From Vigna angularis (lineage: Eukaryota > Streptophyta > Magnoliopsida > Fabales > Fabaceae), in assembly GCF_016808095.1 (NCBI RefSeq), contig NC_068972.1, forward strand, positions 38,719,029-38,783,028: a stretch of DNA of 64,000 nucleotides, given 5' to 3'. Below, piece by piece: positions 21,901-34,600 of this stretch; position 1 is the stretch's first letter; every line of letters begins with the position of its first letter. Both the position numbers and the translations under genes were made by a program. The notes under the pieces are model-generated. The model searched no databases. It worked only from the letters and a program-made list of their open reading frames with translations, and had not been told where the DNA came from.

Positions 21901-21978
21901 AAAATTGGACCAATGCACTATTGACACCTGGCGTTGTTAAAAATGTGTTAAAATTTTGTTGTTGGAATATCACGATCC
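21901..21978 (-). repeat. Right terminal inverted repeat of the Mutator-like element
   Basis: Inverted partner of 17475-17551. It contains GACACCTGGCGTTGTT (21923-21938), the complement of the left AACGCCAGGTGTC block, and ends GATCC before the target duplication TTTTCTAAA. Confidence 0.8.
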
Positions 21979-21987
21979 TTTTCTAAA

Positions 21988-22673
21988 TAACACTCATTTC
22001 AAACAATGATGCATTATTTAATTATTATAAATTTAAATACAAATATTCTCATTTTTAATTATATTTTTTGTCTTTCAGATGTAAGTGGTATTTTTTATTA
22101 TAATCAATTTTATGTTGAAATATTTCTGAAAAAAAAAGAATAAATTATTATTATTATTATTTTAAATTAAAAAGATCATTGCTATAGGTCCAAATTGTAA
22201 GAACCTATCATATTTATAATTTATAATTTCATAATTATGTAGTAATTCTTGAAAGAAACCCATTTTTTATCAGTTCATATTTAGAAATGAAGTAATTTAC
22301 CAGTGTTTATATTTTAATTATAATATTATAATAAAAAAACTAGGAAACTAGGTTCCTTGTTATTTTTTAAAGATAAATTAAAAGTGAGAAAGTAAATTTT
22401 CAAACTTTATATTCTTATAAAACTAAAAAATATTCCTTTTATGAAACACTTTTCAAATGTAAAATAAAGAATGATCTCATTTAAAAATATGCATAAGATT
22501 GATAAGATTATTATTATTATTTTGGGGTGTGATCTATTTCACGTAATAAAACCCCTCATTCCTTAAACCTCTCAAATAAAAACCTATTTCTTCTTCTAAC
22601 ACTGAACCTTTCTTCTTCGTTTTGTATCTTTCTCCGATAAACCCTTGACGGTACCTGCTTTGACGGCGCCACC
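21988..22673 (+). promoter_or_regulatory. Upstream region and 5' leader of NRPA1
   Basis: An AT-rich region becomes pyrimidine-rich from about 22550 (CTCATTCC...TTCTTCTTC), as usual for plant 5' leaders. Two AAACCC-type words (near 22551 and 22639, the latter ATAAACCCTTGACGG) resemble the telo-box found upstream of ribosome-biogenesis genes. The start codon sits in a strong context, GCGCCACCATGG. No clear TATA box was found at a suitable distance. Confidence 0.5.
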
Positions 22674-25600
22674 ATGGTGCTCTACACCGAGGTAACAATC
22701 CTCTCTGAATGTTAACATGATCCTGAATAACAGTGTAACTCTCTTCTTTCCTATAAATTTGTCTGACTCCGTGACCTTGCAGAGTGCGACGAATTCCGTT
22801 AAGGCGGTGGCGTTCAGTTTTTTAACGAGCGACGACTTGCAGCGGAGTAGTCTAGTGAAGATAACGAATCCGATTTTGCTAAATGCTTTGCTTCACCCTG
22901 TGCCTGGTGGACTATACGATCCAGCTATGGGTCCGCTGGATGACAAGTCCCTGTATGTTCATATTTCATGGATTTTCACTCTATTATTTTGATCACAGAT
23001 ATTAATTGTTATCTGTTCAGACCTTGTTTGTTTAAGTTTTTTCATGAATACTTGTAGGAGACGAAAATAAGAATGTACAAGAAAATAAATATTTTTAATT
23101 TGTAATATAGTTATATAGCTTGTAGAAGTTTTCTCATCTTATTTTAAGGAAAAACAAATGTGCACTTGTTATTTAAGGTAGAAACAAATTATGCAGCTTG
23201 ACATTTTCAGAAGCACTTTCACGTTTCTGCTTAAGCGCCTTTAAAGTTATAAGGGATTCTTTGGAAGTTAGTAATCAAATACTTGTCTTCAATTAAAAAT
23301 CTCTCAGAGACTGGAATCTAATCCATACAGACATGGTTTTATCTCTTTTTAGTGAAGAGTTTGATTGAGCTTTTATGTTTTCTTTTTCTCTGGTTCTAGA
23401 ATTGTTTTTAATCTGGTTGGGGAGATAAGTTGTATGGGGTAGTAGTTGATCATTTTTTGATGACTGAAGATGTTTAATTGAAGTTGTACCTATGTTTCTT
23501 GGCCTGAATAAAGGTGGGTGACTGAGACATGCCTTTTTGTTTGATGTAGTTGTAAGTCATGTGGTCAAGCTTCTAAACTTTGCCCAGGTCATTTTGGTCA
23601 TATTGAACTTGTTTCTCCTGTCTACAATCCTTTGATGTTCAATATTCTTAGCAGTATTATACAGAGAACTTGTTTCTCTTGCTATCATTTTCAAGCTAGC
23701 AGAAAAGAGGTAAATTTATGTTGATTTGTTGATGTGATTTGGTAGTTTTATGTGTTTGTCCTTATACTTCTGCTTTTTGAAAGATATTTATATTGGCTAT
23801 TGTTTGGTTGGCTTTACGTTGATGCAAGGTGGATATGCGTACTACCCAATTGGAGCTCATAATGAAAGGGGATATTATCAGGGCCAAAAGTTTAGACTCT
23901 ATTAATTTAGATGAATTCACACACTCAGGTGATGGTGATGAGAGCCACCATTGTAGTGCCGAGCAACAGGGAGAAAATTGGACCTCCCTTCAATTTAGTG
24001 AGGCAATGTCTATTCTAAAGAAGTTTCTGAAGCGACAATATAAAAAGTGTCAAAATTGTGGAGTTGTAAATCCTAAAATCAGTAAACCAACCTTTGGATG
24101 GTTTCACATGGTAAGATCATCGTTTCTTTTTACTTGGTCTATTTTCAGAAATTAGTTTATTGCAGAATTTAAATCATTGTAATAATAAAAAATAGTTTGT
24201 TGTCATTTAGCTCCAAGTTTCTTTCTTTTAGATCGTTACGCAAGCTCCAAGTTACTTTCATTTAGATCTTTACGCCACACTTTCTTTAGATGTAATAATA
24301 CTTTGGTTATATTCTTTCAATATTGTATATTACATATTGCACATATATTCTTTTATATATATGCACACGGACATTTATTATGTAGAGCGGGTGAGTTGGG
24401 TTGGCTATGTATGTGACTCTAACCTTACTGGACATTTATTATGTATGCTCTGTCCTCAATGTGGGATATATCATTCCGCAACTATCATGCTACCTTAGAT
24501 TTCAATAGATGATTATTTGTGTCCTAGCATTATTACTAATAGGAAGCTACATACTTGCAATACTGTGCCTGCTTTATAGCAGGGTTTGATTAGCTGTGCT
24601 TTACCATTCTCAATCATTATGTTTACAACTGCTAGTTTTTCCTCTTTTGTTTTCGGAATATGATGTCTTGGTAAAGTTAGAAATTTGAATATCATAAAGT
24701 GCATATCTCTGCTGTGGATATTGCACTTTCTCATAGGCATGTTTTTTTCCACTTCTTGGTTTTGTTTCTTGTAAGGATTTCCATTTTCAAATATTAAACG
24801 AAAATTTTTGTACAGTTTTAGAACTGTTATTTTTTTTGTATTTAATTTGAATGATGACTTGGTGAACTTTGAAATTTGAATACCACAAAGTCCATATCTC
24901 TATAATGTAGATATTGCATTTTTTTCATATAAGTATTTATGTTTATGCTCATGTCATAAGAAACAGATTGCCTTGTCCATAGGTCCATTCTTGTTGGTAT
25001 TTCTAGCTGCTTTCTCTAATTCTTACATTTCTTTTCATTTCCTTTCCATTCTCCCTTTTTGGTTTCTGATTGATGGCTCAAGAATGTCCTTTCTGCTGAT
25101 GCGGCTAGAGCAAATACCATCAGAGTTGTGGAAAGTGAAATAAACAATGATGACATGTCTTTAGGTGGTGGGGAGACTACAGATGAAGAAGATATATCAT
25201 CTGTTGGGGCTGTTAAAAGAGATAAAAGAAAAAAGGGGAATTTGTCTCACAAGCTAGCTGCACAAAATAAACTTTCTGGGTCGTTGCTACCATCACAGGT
25301 TGGTTTCATGTAAATGTTGGCCTAATGGGTGTCTTTTATAGCGTATTCTGTTTTGTAGGACAAGTGTCTGCTTGCTAAGGGCATGTTTGATGTAATAATA
25401 GATGCTGCTTGAAAATGTGTGTGGATCTTTTCATATAATTCTTTTCAATTTACAGGTTAAAGGTATTTTAGAGCTTTTGTGGGAAAACGAGGCCAGACTC
25501 TGCTCTTATATCAGTGATATTCAAGATCAGGGGTTTGGAAAGAAAGCTGGTCACTCAATGTTCTTTCTAGAGAATATTTTTGTTCCACCAATCAAATTCC

Positions 25601-28600
25601 GACCCCCAGCTAAAGCAGGTGATGATGTAAGTATGCTTAAGAGATACTGTTAGCAAATTTATAGATTTCTTTTATCTGATAACTATGTAACATTGGTTTG
25701 ATAATAAACTTCATTATGTTATATTGGATTCTGATTATTGTTTCATGAGGAAAAATACAACACATGTAGATGGTCTCCTATTTTTGGAGATGAGTTTTTA
25801 AGGGTATTTCTTTATTTTAGGATGTTTATGTTCTATTTTTTTGTTCTTTTCTTTTTGTCCTCAGCAATTCGCATATGGTGACATGAATGGCTGGGAAAGT
25901 CCAGCTTTTGAAAAAAAAGAGCATTTAAATTTTGTTCATTCAGTTCCTTTACATCCTCAATAGTTTACTATAATTGCTATTCTTAAGTGTTTTTCTTCTC
26001 TTTCTAAATCATCTTCATACTGGTCTTTGGTGATAAAACCACTTTGACATCTTACCCAACAGATTAACCAACTTTTAATTCTAACGAATGTAGGAATGAT
26101 TTCATATCCTAGAATTTGCTTGTGGTGCTTAATGATATAGCTGAGTGTAGTAAGATAAGATAAAAAATAGAGTAGTAAAAATTATAATACAGCTGGAAAT
26201 TAGTGGGCATACTGGGAAGGATAAGATTAGGGATGATAATGATTATATGCAAGTGCAATTTAGATTAGCATCTGTTTAATTAAGGATGGAAGAAACTCAC
26301 TTGGGGTGGTTTGTCTTGTCAAAAGAAGGCCTGTGAATGTTCCAATGTGTAAAGTGAATCAAATGCAAAGTAATATGATTAAAGGTGATGTGACCCTACC
26401 AAATTTAGGGAATACCATTTTTAAAGACCTTATTGTTCATGAGTTGTTGAAAATTTGGCTTTTTCAGATCGGCCAATTTATCCATGTAGCTGAATCCACC
26501 TAGTGTGAGACTTGTTTGTTGCAGAAATTAGGATTGTAGCTTTTGATTTTGATTTTATTTATTTTCTTATGTATTGCCATTTTATCTTATACTTGTTTTA
26601 ATTGTGTAGTCAATGCTCATGTAGGTGATGGAACATCCTCAAACTGTTTTACTGACTAAGGTTTTACAAGGCAACATATCCTTAGGAGAGGCCCATATAA
26701 ATAAGTTAGATCCCTCTAAGGTGCTAAGCCGGTGGATGGATCTGCAGCAATCTATTAACTTGCTATTCGACAGTAAAACTGCTTCTGGTAAGAGTTTCTT
26801 ATTGTTTCATTTTCTTTAACCTGTTGAAGATTTGAATGGTAATACGGAGCTGCCTGTGTTTAGGTTGGTTGAAATTTGTCAATAAAGTCATTGACCAATA
26901 TTATTATTAATAGATAATAAAGCAAATGCAGAAAATGAAAATAAAATTAATCTTATAAGTGTTAATTTGTGATAAAAATAGTAAAAGAGAGCTTAATTTT
27001 CTCTTGCCTGATTCATTCATTTATATTGATTCTTACATGAATAAAATAATATAATGATCTAAACATAGGTGTCTAATAGGTAATACAAAAGACGAGTTAA
27101 CCTATACTAACATATTAATCCCTTCACATATGTTAAGCAATGCTGACATATATCTTCTTTATGTTTTGATGAATAATGTTGTTAATGATTCATACGTAAA
27201 TTTTTGTTTTCTTCTTTCTTGGTCTAGGCCAGAGAGATGTGGCTGCTGGCATTTGTCAATTGCTAGAGAAGAAAGAAGGCATCTTTCGCCAGAAAATGAT
27301 GGGAAAGAGGGTTAATTTTGCATGCCGTTCTGTCATATCACCAGATCCTTATTTGGCAGTCAATGAAATTGGGATACCCCCATATTTTGCAATAAGATTA
27401 TCCTATCCTGAGGTAAGGGTTGGAACTAGGGGCATCATTGAATGTCTGTGTTTGTTATATTCTTTATTTTTTAATACTGTTATACATTTCTGATGTTTAT
27501 TCATTTTAGCTATAAGCGTATAGTATCACATGTATACTGCATACACTTGTGAAGTGTTCATGTTTAATTTGGAGGGAGACATGATGGAATAGCTTGGGTG
27601 TGAAGTGGTTAGCTTTCGCAGAACATATGTTAGATTCTTAATAAACTTAGTAGAACTGTTTTTTTGATGAAGAGTAAAATCAGTAAGTAGGTGCTACTTT
27701 ACAAATACCAATTCCCATTAATACTAAATGCATTTAACTGATGCATGAACTGCATGTCAGAATATTTTGGTATTGTATCTTTCTTTACTTCATTTTCTTC
27801 ATATATAATATATAAATCTAGTGATCTTGGAGAAGGAAGCCATCTTTCCCTTGGACCCATATAATTTAAAGAAGGTAAATTGATACTGAAAAGTAACTGT
27901 TCTCCTATAAGTACAAGGGTTTAATCATGCTATGAAATGCAAATACAGTTTAACTCAGTCATCCGATAACAGGTTACCATTGTTATGGATTTTAAGATTG
28001 TGGTTTGTAATTGGATAATATTATAAAAGTAATTTACACTGTCGTTGTATAGTCTTTTTCTCTAAATATAACTGCATTAAACTTTGGCCTCATTATTCTT
28101 ACCAGAGCACCAGAAATATAGAATGATAAATTGCTCTAGAAAGAAATGAAATGTTCAGAATTTATATAACTGATATTATACTACAATGGCCTTATTGGAA
28201 ATTGAGTAGGTTATTACTAGCCATTGCCTTCATATTTCATTTTGTTTCCTGCCAATGCCTTTATGTTAATACCTTTCAGAGAGTGACTCCTTGGAATGCC
28301 ATGAAGTTAAGAAATGCTATCCTTAATGGCCCTGACTCCCATCCTGGTGCTACACACTATTCTGATAAACAAGCAACAGTCAAGCTTCAACGAAGTCCGA
28401 AGTTGCTTGCTATGATATCAAGAAAGTTACCTTCATCAAGAGGAGTTATTTTGGATCAAGGGAAGATTTCTGATCAGGAATTTGAAGGGAAAGTTGTGTA
28501 TCGCCACTTGAAGGATGGTGATGTTGTGCTTGTCAATAGACAGGTAATGCATTTTCTCATCTGATGTTGTATAGAAATAATGCAATCTATATTTATTGTG

Positions 28601-31600
28601 GAACTGTCTTTGATTCCTTTAATGAATTTTTGTGGTAAAGAAAAAATTGAAAATCTAGTATCACACCAGAATGCTGGATGTATGCTTTTGATTATTCTCA
28701 TCCACTATTTGAAACTGTCAAGTTAATGTGGTTCTTGAAAATGTGTGATTTGAGTTAAAGTTCTGTTTTTTCATAAGTTCGCATTGGTAGTATTGCTTGT
28801 ATAATTTTTTACTGTATACTGCAACATGGAAAAATAGTGAAGATAATATTGGGAAATGTGTGATATGGACAACATTCTGCCGTGAATTGAACTTTATATT
28901 CTATTGCAGCCAACACTCCATAAACCTAGTATAATGGCGCATATAGTTCGTGTTCTGAAGGGGGAAAAAACTGTACGGATGCACTATGCAAATTGCAGGT
29001 AATATGTAGCTTATGTTTGAGATTTATGTGATTGTGCTATAAATTATGTTTCAATACATTTGACTATATCTGACAATCATATAGGGTAGCTAATGTCAAT
29101 AACTTTTTCTTTTTTCTCCTTTGTGATCTCAGTACTTATAATGCTGATTTTGATGGCGATGAGATTAATGTACATTTTCCACAAGATGAAATTTCTCGGG
29201 CTGAAGCTTACAATATTGTAAATGCTAACAATCAATATGTGAAACCTACAAGTGGGGATCCAATCAGAGCTTTAATTCAGGTATTTGCATAAATTTATTT
29301 AAAAAAGGCAGATCCATGCTGCAGGGCATAATGATCGCTCCTTTGTGGGGTCAGGGGGTGTTTCCCATAGTTGTATCCATGATCACTAGGTCTCTTATAG
29401 TAGAATTAAGTTTGCATAGCCGTCAGTCTTTGTTAGTAGAAATGAATTAGTTTGTGCAGCTCAGTCTTTGACAGCTGTCAGCTATTTCTAATAATAGGTG
29501 TTGTTGTAAACGGTGTCTATGAATACAATTTTGTACTCCTATTATTGTGTGAGATTTGATAATAAAATTCAATTCATTCTTAAGTTAAAATCAGTTTTTC
29601 TAAGATGGTATCTAGAGAAATTTTTTCAACGATCCACTTCATAACTAGAGTTCGTTTGATGATTCATCTTCTTCGTCTCTAGTCGTCATCTTTGATCACT
29701 TTCTTGGCAGTTCTCTAGTGTCTTTTCTGTCTATGTTTTGTGTATTGATCCACTTCATAACTAGAGTTCGTTTGATGATTCATCTTCTTCATCTCTAGTC
29801 GTCATCTTTGATCACTTTCTTGGCAGTTCTCTAGCGTCTTTTCTGTCTATGTTTTGTGTATTGTTCTTCGTTACTTAGCATTTTTGTGGTTTGTGATTGC
29901 GAATTGCTCACTCTGGTTTTATTTATTGAATTACACTTTGTGACGTCTGTATTCCTATGGCTTCCACTTCACATTCATTTCCAACCTTAATCACTTAAAA
30001 ACTTGATGACTTGAATTATCTTCATTGGCGACAACACATTGAAATGGTAATCAAAACACATAAGTATAGCGATTTGTTGTAAATCTGGTGGTTCCGCTTT
30101 GATATCTTACTGAACATGATCGTACGGTTGACAATGTTAATCTTGAATATGAGGCTTATGATGTTCAAGACCAAACATTACTTGTTTTGCTTCAGTCGAC
30201 TCTTTCGAAATCTGTTCTTTTTTGTGTGCTTGGCTCCAATTACTCGTATAAGGTTTTGGAGAAGATTCATGAATATTTTAGTCTTCAAACTACATCTTGT
30301 GCACGACAATTGCGTATTGCAATGCATGCTGTTAGACTTGATTCCAAAACAATGGAAGATTATATTCTTAAGATTAAAATTTACGTTGATGAACTCGTTA
30401 GTGTTAACATTCCCGTCATGAAGAGCATGGTGATGCTATTCTTGAAGGACTTCCCTCCAATTTGCTCTAGTTGTCTTTTTTATTTAAAGTAAGAAACTCA
30501 CATCGTCAATTGTTGAAATTGAAGCTCTTTTGTATGGTCATGAAACATGACTTAAACACACATTGCCAACTTAGTCTCACTGTCACTTCACTATACTGAA
30601 GACTTGTATAGTTGTGGTGGTGGTAATCATGGAGGCTCTCGTATTGGAGTTTCTTCTCATGCTAGAAATTTGGTAGAGGTCATTGTGGCAAATCTCCCTA
30701 TTTTCAATGTCAAGTATGTAGTTTAGACACAACCAATGTTTGTTATTTCAAATATGATATTTTTTATCAACCTCATGGATCTCTGGACTTCATTGATCTT
30801 TCAACAATACATTCCTTATTCGACTGGCTTATATAAAACATCAAATTCTTGGGTAAATCCTAATAACAAGCCTACCAACAATACTCAACTTAGTGAAATG
30901 CTAATGAAGTCAAATTCTAAAGGAAATGCCAATACCTCTTAGATACTAGATTCTGGTGCAAGCGATGCCTATAAATACAATTATGTACTCTTATTGTTGT
31001 CTGAGATGTGATACTAAAATTCAGTTCTTTCTAAAGTTCAGTTCAGTTTTTTTAAGCGTCTCAATGTAACAACATTGTTTCAGAGCCTCATCACCTTCTA
31101 TTTGCTTATTTAATTATTCTTACATTATTTTCAAAACTTTTCTTCTTTGTGTCCTAATATTTTTTTCCTCCAATTTTGCACTATTTTTCCAGGATCATAT
31201 TGTGAGTGCTTCTCTTCTTACCAAAAAGGATACTTTCATAACTTATGAAGAGTTCAATCAATTACTCTATAGTTCTGGTGTATCTATGGCTGGGGTAGGC
31301 TCCTTCTCTGGCAAACACGGGCAGAAAGTTTTCATGACAAATTCTGAGTGTGAAATGTTTTTGTTTCCTCCAGCAATATGGAAGCCTGAACCCCTATGGA
31401 CAGGAAAACAGGTTGCTATCTGTTAATCTTAGACTTAACACTTTCACACTTCTGATGTTTTAGCAAATTACTTTCTGGATAAACTGGGCAGAAAGTTTTT
31501 CATTTTCGTTTAATGTTGTTTTTCCCTTGTATTATTTCAATATGATTTATTAAACTAAGGAATCAGTATGTTTGAATGATATAATGGTTTTATAAATTTG

Positions 31601-34600
31601 GTCTCTTATGTTTTTTCTAGGTTATCAGTGCATTGCTATACTATATCACCAGAGGTTCACCACCATTTACGGTTGAGAAGAATGCAAAAATCCCATCAAA
31701 TTTTTTCAAAACTCAGGTCAGGGAGGGTGAAAGATATACACGTGATAAGTCAAGAGACAAGGATTTGCCTGATGAGGATAAATTATTGATATATAAAAAT
31801 AATTTGGTGCGAGGTGTGGTTGATAAGGCTCAATTTGGTGACTATGGTATAATACATACAGTGCAAGAATTTTATGGATCGAATGTTGCTGGTAACCTAC
31901 TCTCAGCATTAAGTCGGTTGTTTACTTCCTTTTTACAGGTTACTGATCAATTTATTCGTTTTGCTATTATTATACTTTTGTCAGTAGTTATTTAGCATGC
32001 ATTCTTGCATGATTCTGATTTGTTTGTCTTTCAGATGCATGGGTTCACATGTGGAGTAGATGATCTTATGATAATAGAAGAAAAGGATGTTGAAAGAATG
32101 AATCAACTAAGCAGTTGTGAGGAAATTGGTGACATTGTTCATCGGGAATTCATTGGAGTAATGAATGGTGATAATATAGGTAATTGAAATAAAATCATTT
32201 TATACAAAAATGGATTCTAATATAATATTCTATTTCAAGATATGATAATATTTTTTAGATTGCTTTAATTTATGAATTGCTGGTTTGTATTTAATATATG
32301 TTACCCCCTGAATTTAATACTATAGTATGTTGAGTGCCTTGACTTTATGATGTCTGCAACTTAAACTCTTATGTAACTCTTTACTTTCTAACTCCTGATA
32401 TAGTGAAGTTCCTCAGGCAGAAGTAACTTGTCTTCTGAATTATTATTCTTTCCTTTAACGTGTTTCCTTGAACGATTCATGACTCTAATATCTTCAGTGC
32501 TGTAGAATACATTTCTTTGAATTGAAAAAGGTAAAATTATGACTGTTGTTATATTTGAACAACTTTCATAAAGCTGCTTTTTGGGTTTATGTACCTAGTC
32601 TAAAATTTGAGTGTTATAAGATATACTTTTTCCTTGTAATGCACTCTTCCTTTTTCCATATATATAAAATAGGTTTAATTAAGTTTCAAGTCCCTCATAA
32701 ATTGAATATTTTCAATTAAGTTCCTATCATTTTCTTTTGGTCTATTTAGTACTCAATTTTTATATTTTTTAATTGAATCTCTACTGTTTAATTTTTTTGT
32801 TAATTGTGTGATGTGATTGTTATTTTGTTCTGTCATCTTGCTTATTTCTCTCAAATTAAGAAATGTGAGGTTTTGTGGTTAATATAGAAGAATATTGTAG
32901 TTAATAGAAATATTAAATTGCAGGTGGTCAATTGAAAAATAAAAAAATTGAGTACTCAATTATACATATTCAAATTTACGTGGGACTTAAAACTTAATCA
33001 TGTCTATAAAATATACATAACTTCTATCACATCCAAATTCAAGTTGGTATCAAAGTCCCATTGCTTGGCCATCACTATCTTATGTCTCCTACCGCTGCTA
33101 TGACTGACAAATTTAAGGATAGGTGTGCCTCAAGAACTGCTTATCATGGTTTGTGTCCATTGAGTTATGGTTCTTTGGTCATGGATACCATTATCATTTG
33201 GAAAAGGAAATCAATGTGGTTTGGAATGAAGATAAACGTCCACGGTAGAAACAAGGTTTCCTGTTATGTGTTGTTTTATAGTAGTTAGTGGAATAAGATG
33301 TCTTAGAAATATTCTGATACAACTCAAAGAGTAGCCTATCTCACACAAGCTAGTCATGATATGATCTCACATGTAGCAAAGGGTTGAGTTGCCATAGAAG
33401 AATTAAGGAGATTTGTTGTAGTTGATGCATTGGAGGATATCAACAGAAAAATTGATAAGTTATACATGGTTTTAATTTTGAAAAGTCTACACTCAGATTT
33501 TGATCATGCATGAAATCAAATTTTAGCTGGTGATCAGATTCATTCAATGGACAACTTAGTCGTTAGACTTCTTCAAGTCACATTGTTAAAAGATGAAAAT
33601 TCAGCTGAAGTTATTAAAACATAAGGAATGTGATAAGACTTTAAGGTGTATGTTAGGAAGAAGGTTCAAAATCAGAACTTTCATGACAGTTAAGGGTGGT
33701 TGAGCAGTTTAGGGGTGGTTAGAGGTAGTTATTAAGTTTAGTAAGGGCAATCTTTTAAGGAGGAAATGGTTCCTCCTGGTGGGTGGGTTGTATTTTCGTT
33801 TTTGGAATAGGGCTTGTCCTGTGTAGAAGGGATTTACTTCCCTTGGAAGCTGTTGAATGTTTCTGTATTATGTTTTCTTTAATTAAAGTATTATCTTACG
33901 TTTTGCAGTAAGATTTGAGTGCTTATTTCTTTACTGAATCTGAAAATCTGGTTTCTTGTTCCCAAGAAACCTAATAGAATGGTTGCACTACAAGGAAGAG
34001 GAGGTCGTAGCACCAATAATAAACACTTATAAAACAAACTGAATTGGACTAGTGTTAATAATCCTGTAGACGGATGGGTTGCTGTTTTGCAGATGCCTGA
34101 GTTCTTAAAAAGTTTAGTCTTCTACTGAAGAGTATCCTCTAATGCATTTATTGGCAAACTATTTTTTATAAAATTACCTTGATGCAAAGGGGAGATTATT
34201 TTGTGGGTTTGGGATGTGATAAGTTTAAGGTCCAGTATGACTACCATATATAGTCTAGCTGAATCTAATCCATCTTTGGCTTGTTTTGTGTGCCTATGTA
34301 TCTTAGTATATAAAAAATTCAGAGAATTTGAGAGGATGATAGTAAACTGAAAAGTTTGTTATTGAATTTATGAATACTCGTTTCATATAGTAGGTTGTCA
34401 AAGCATACATGCTTATGCAATACTAGAAAACTGAAGGAAAACTTTTGCCATTTGATTTTTTCTGTGCGAAATTGTAATATGCCTTAGTATATTTTTGATT
34501 TCAGATACAACCACAATGCAGTTGAATATTGAGAAAAAGGTACGCAGTAATGGAGAAGCAGCCTTAACATACTTGGATAGGAAAATGATAAGCAATCTTA

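Larger units (their letters stand above)
17475..21978. mobile_element. Mutator-like DNA transposon, non-autonomous, 4504 bp
   Basis: The ends form diverged terminal inverted repeats. Left, 17475-17551, starts GGAAAATGTTATGTCGACAAC. Right, 21978-21901 on the minus strand, starts GGATCGTGATATTCCAACAA. Both then share AACGCCAGGTGTCA and GCATTGG(C/T)CCAA-type blocks. A perfect 9-bp direct repeat TTTTCTAAA flanks the element (17466-17474 and 21979-21987), the length typical of Mutator-like elements. No MURA-type transposase was found. The interior is mostly tandem arrays with a conserved 33-bp paired motif. Both arms contain pyrimidine-rich leader-like sequence, and the right arm holds a short minus-strand exon-like segment. 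It ends about 700 bp before the NRPA1 ATG. Confidence 0.85.

Noticed and set aside
21452..21927. Two overlapping minus-strand frames of 112-116 residues
   Set aside because: They read through the putative intron and leader of the Mutator-like element's right arm and look like translated pyrimidine-rich non-coding sequence.
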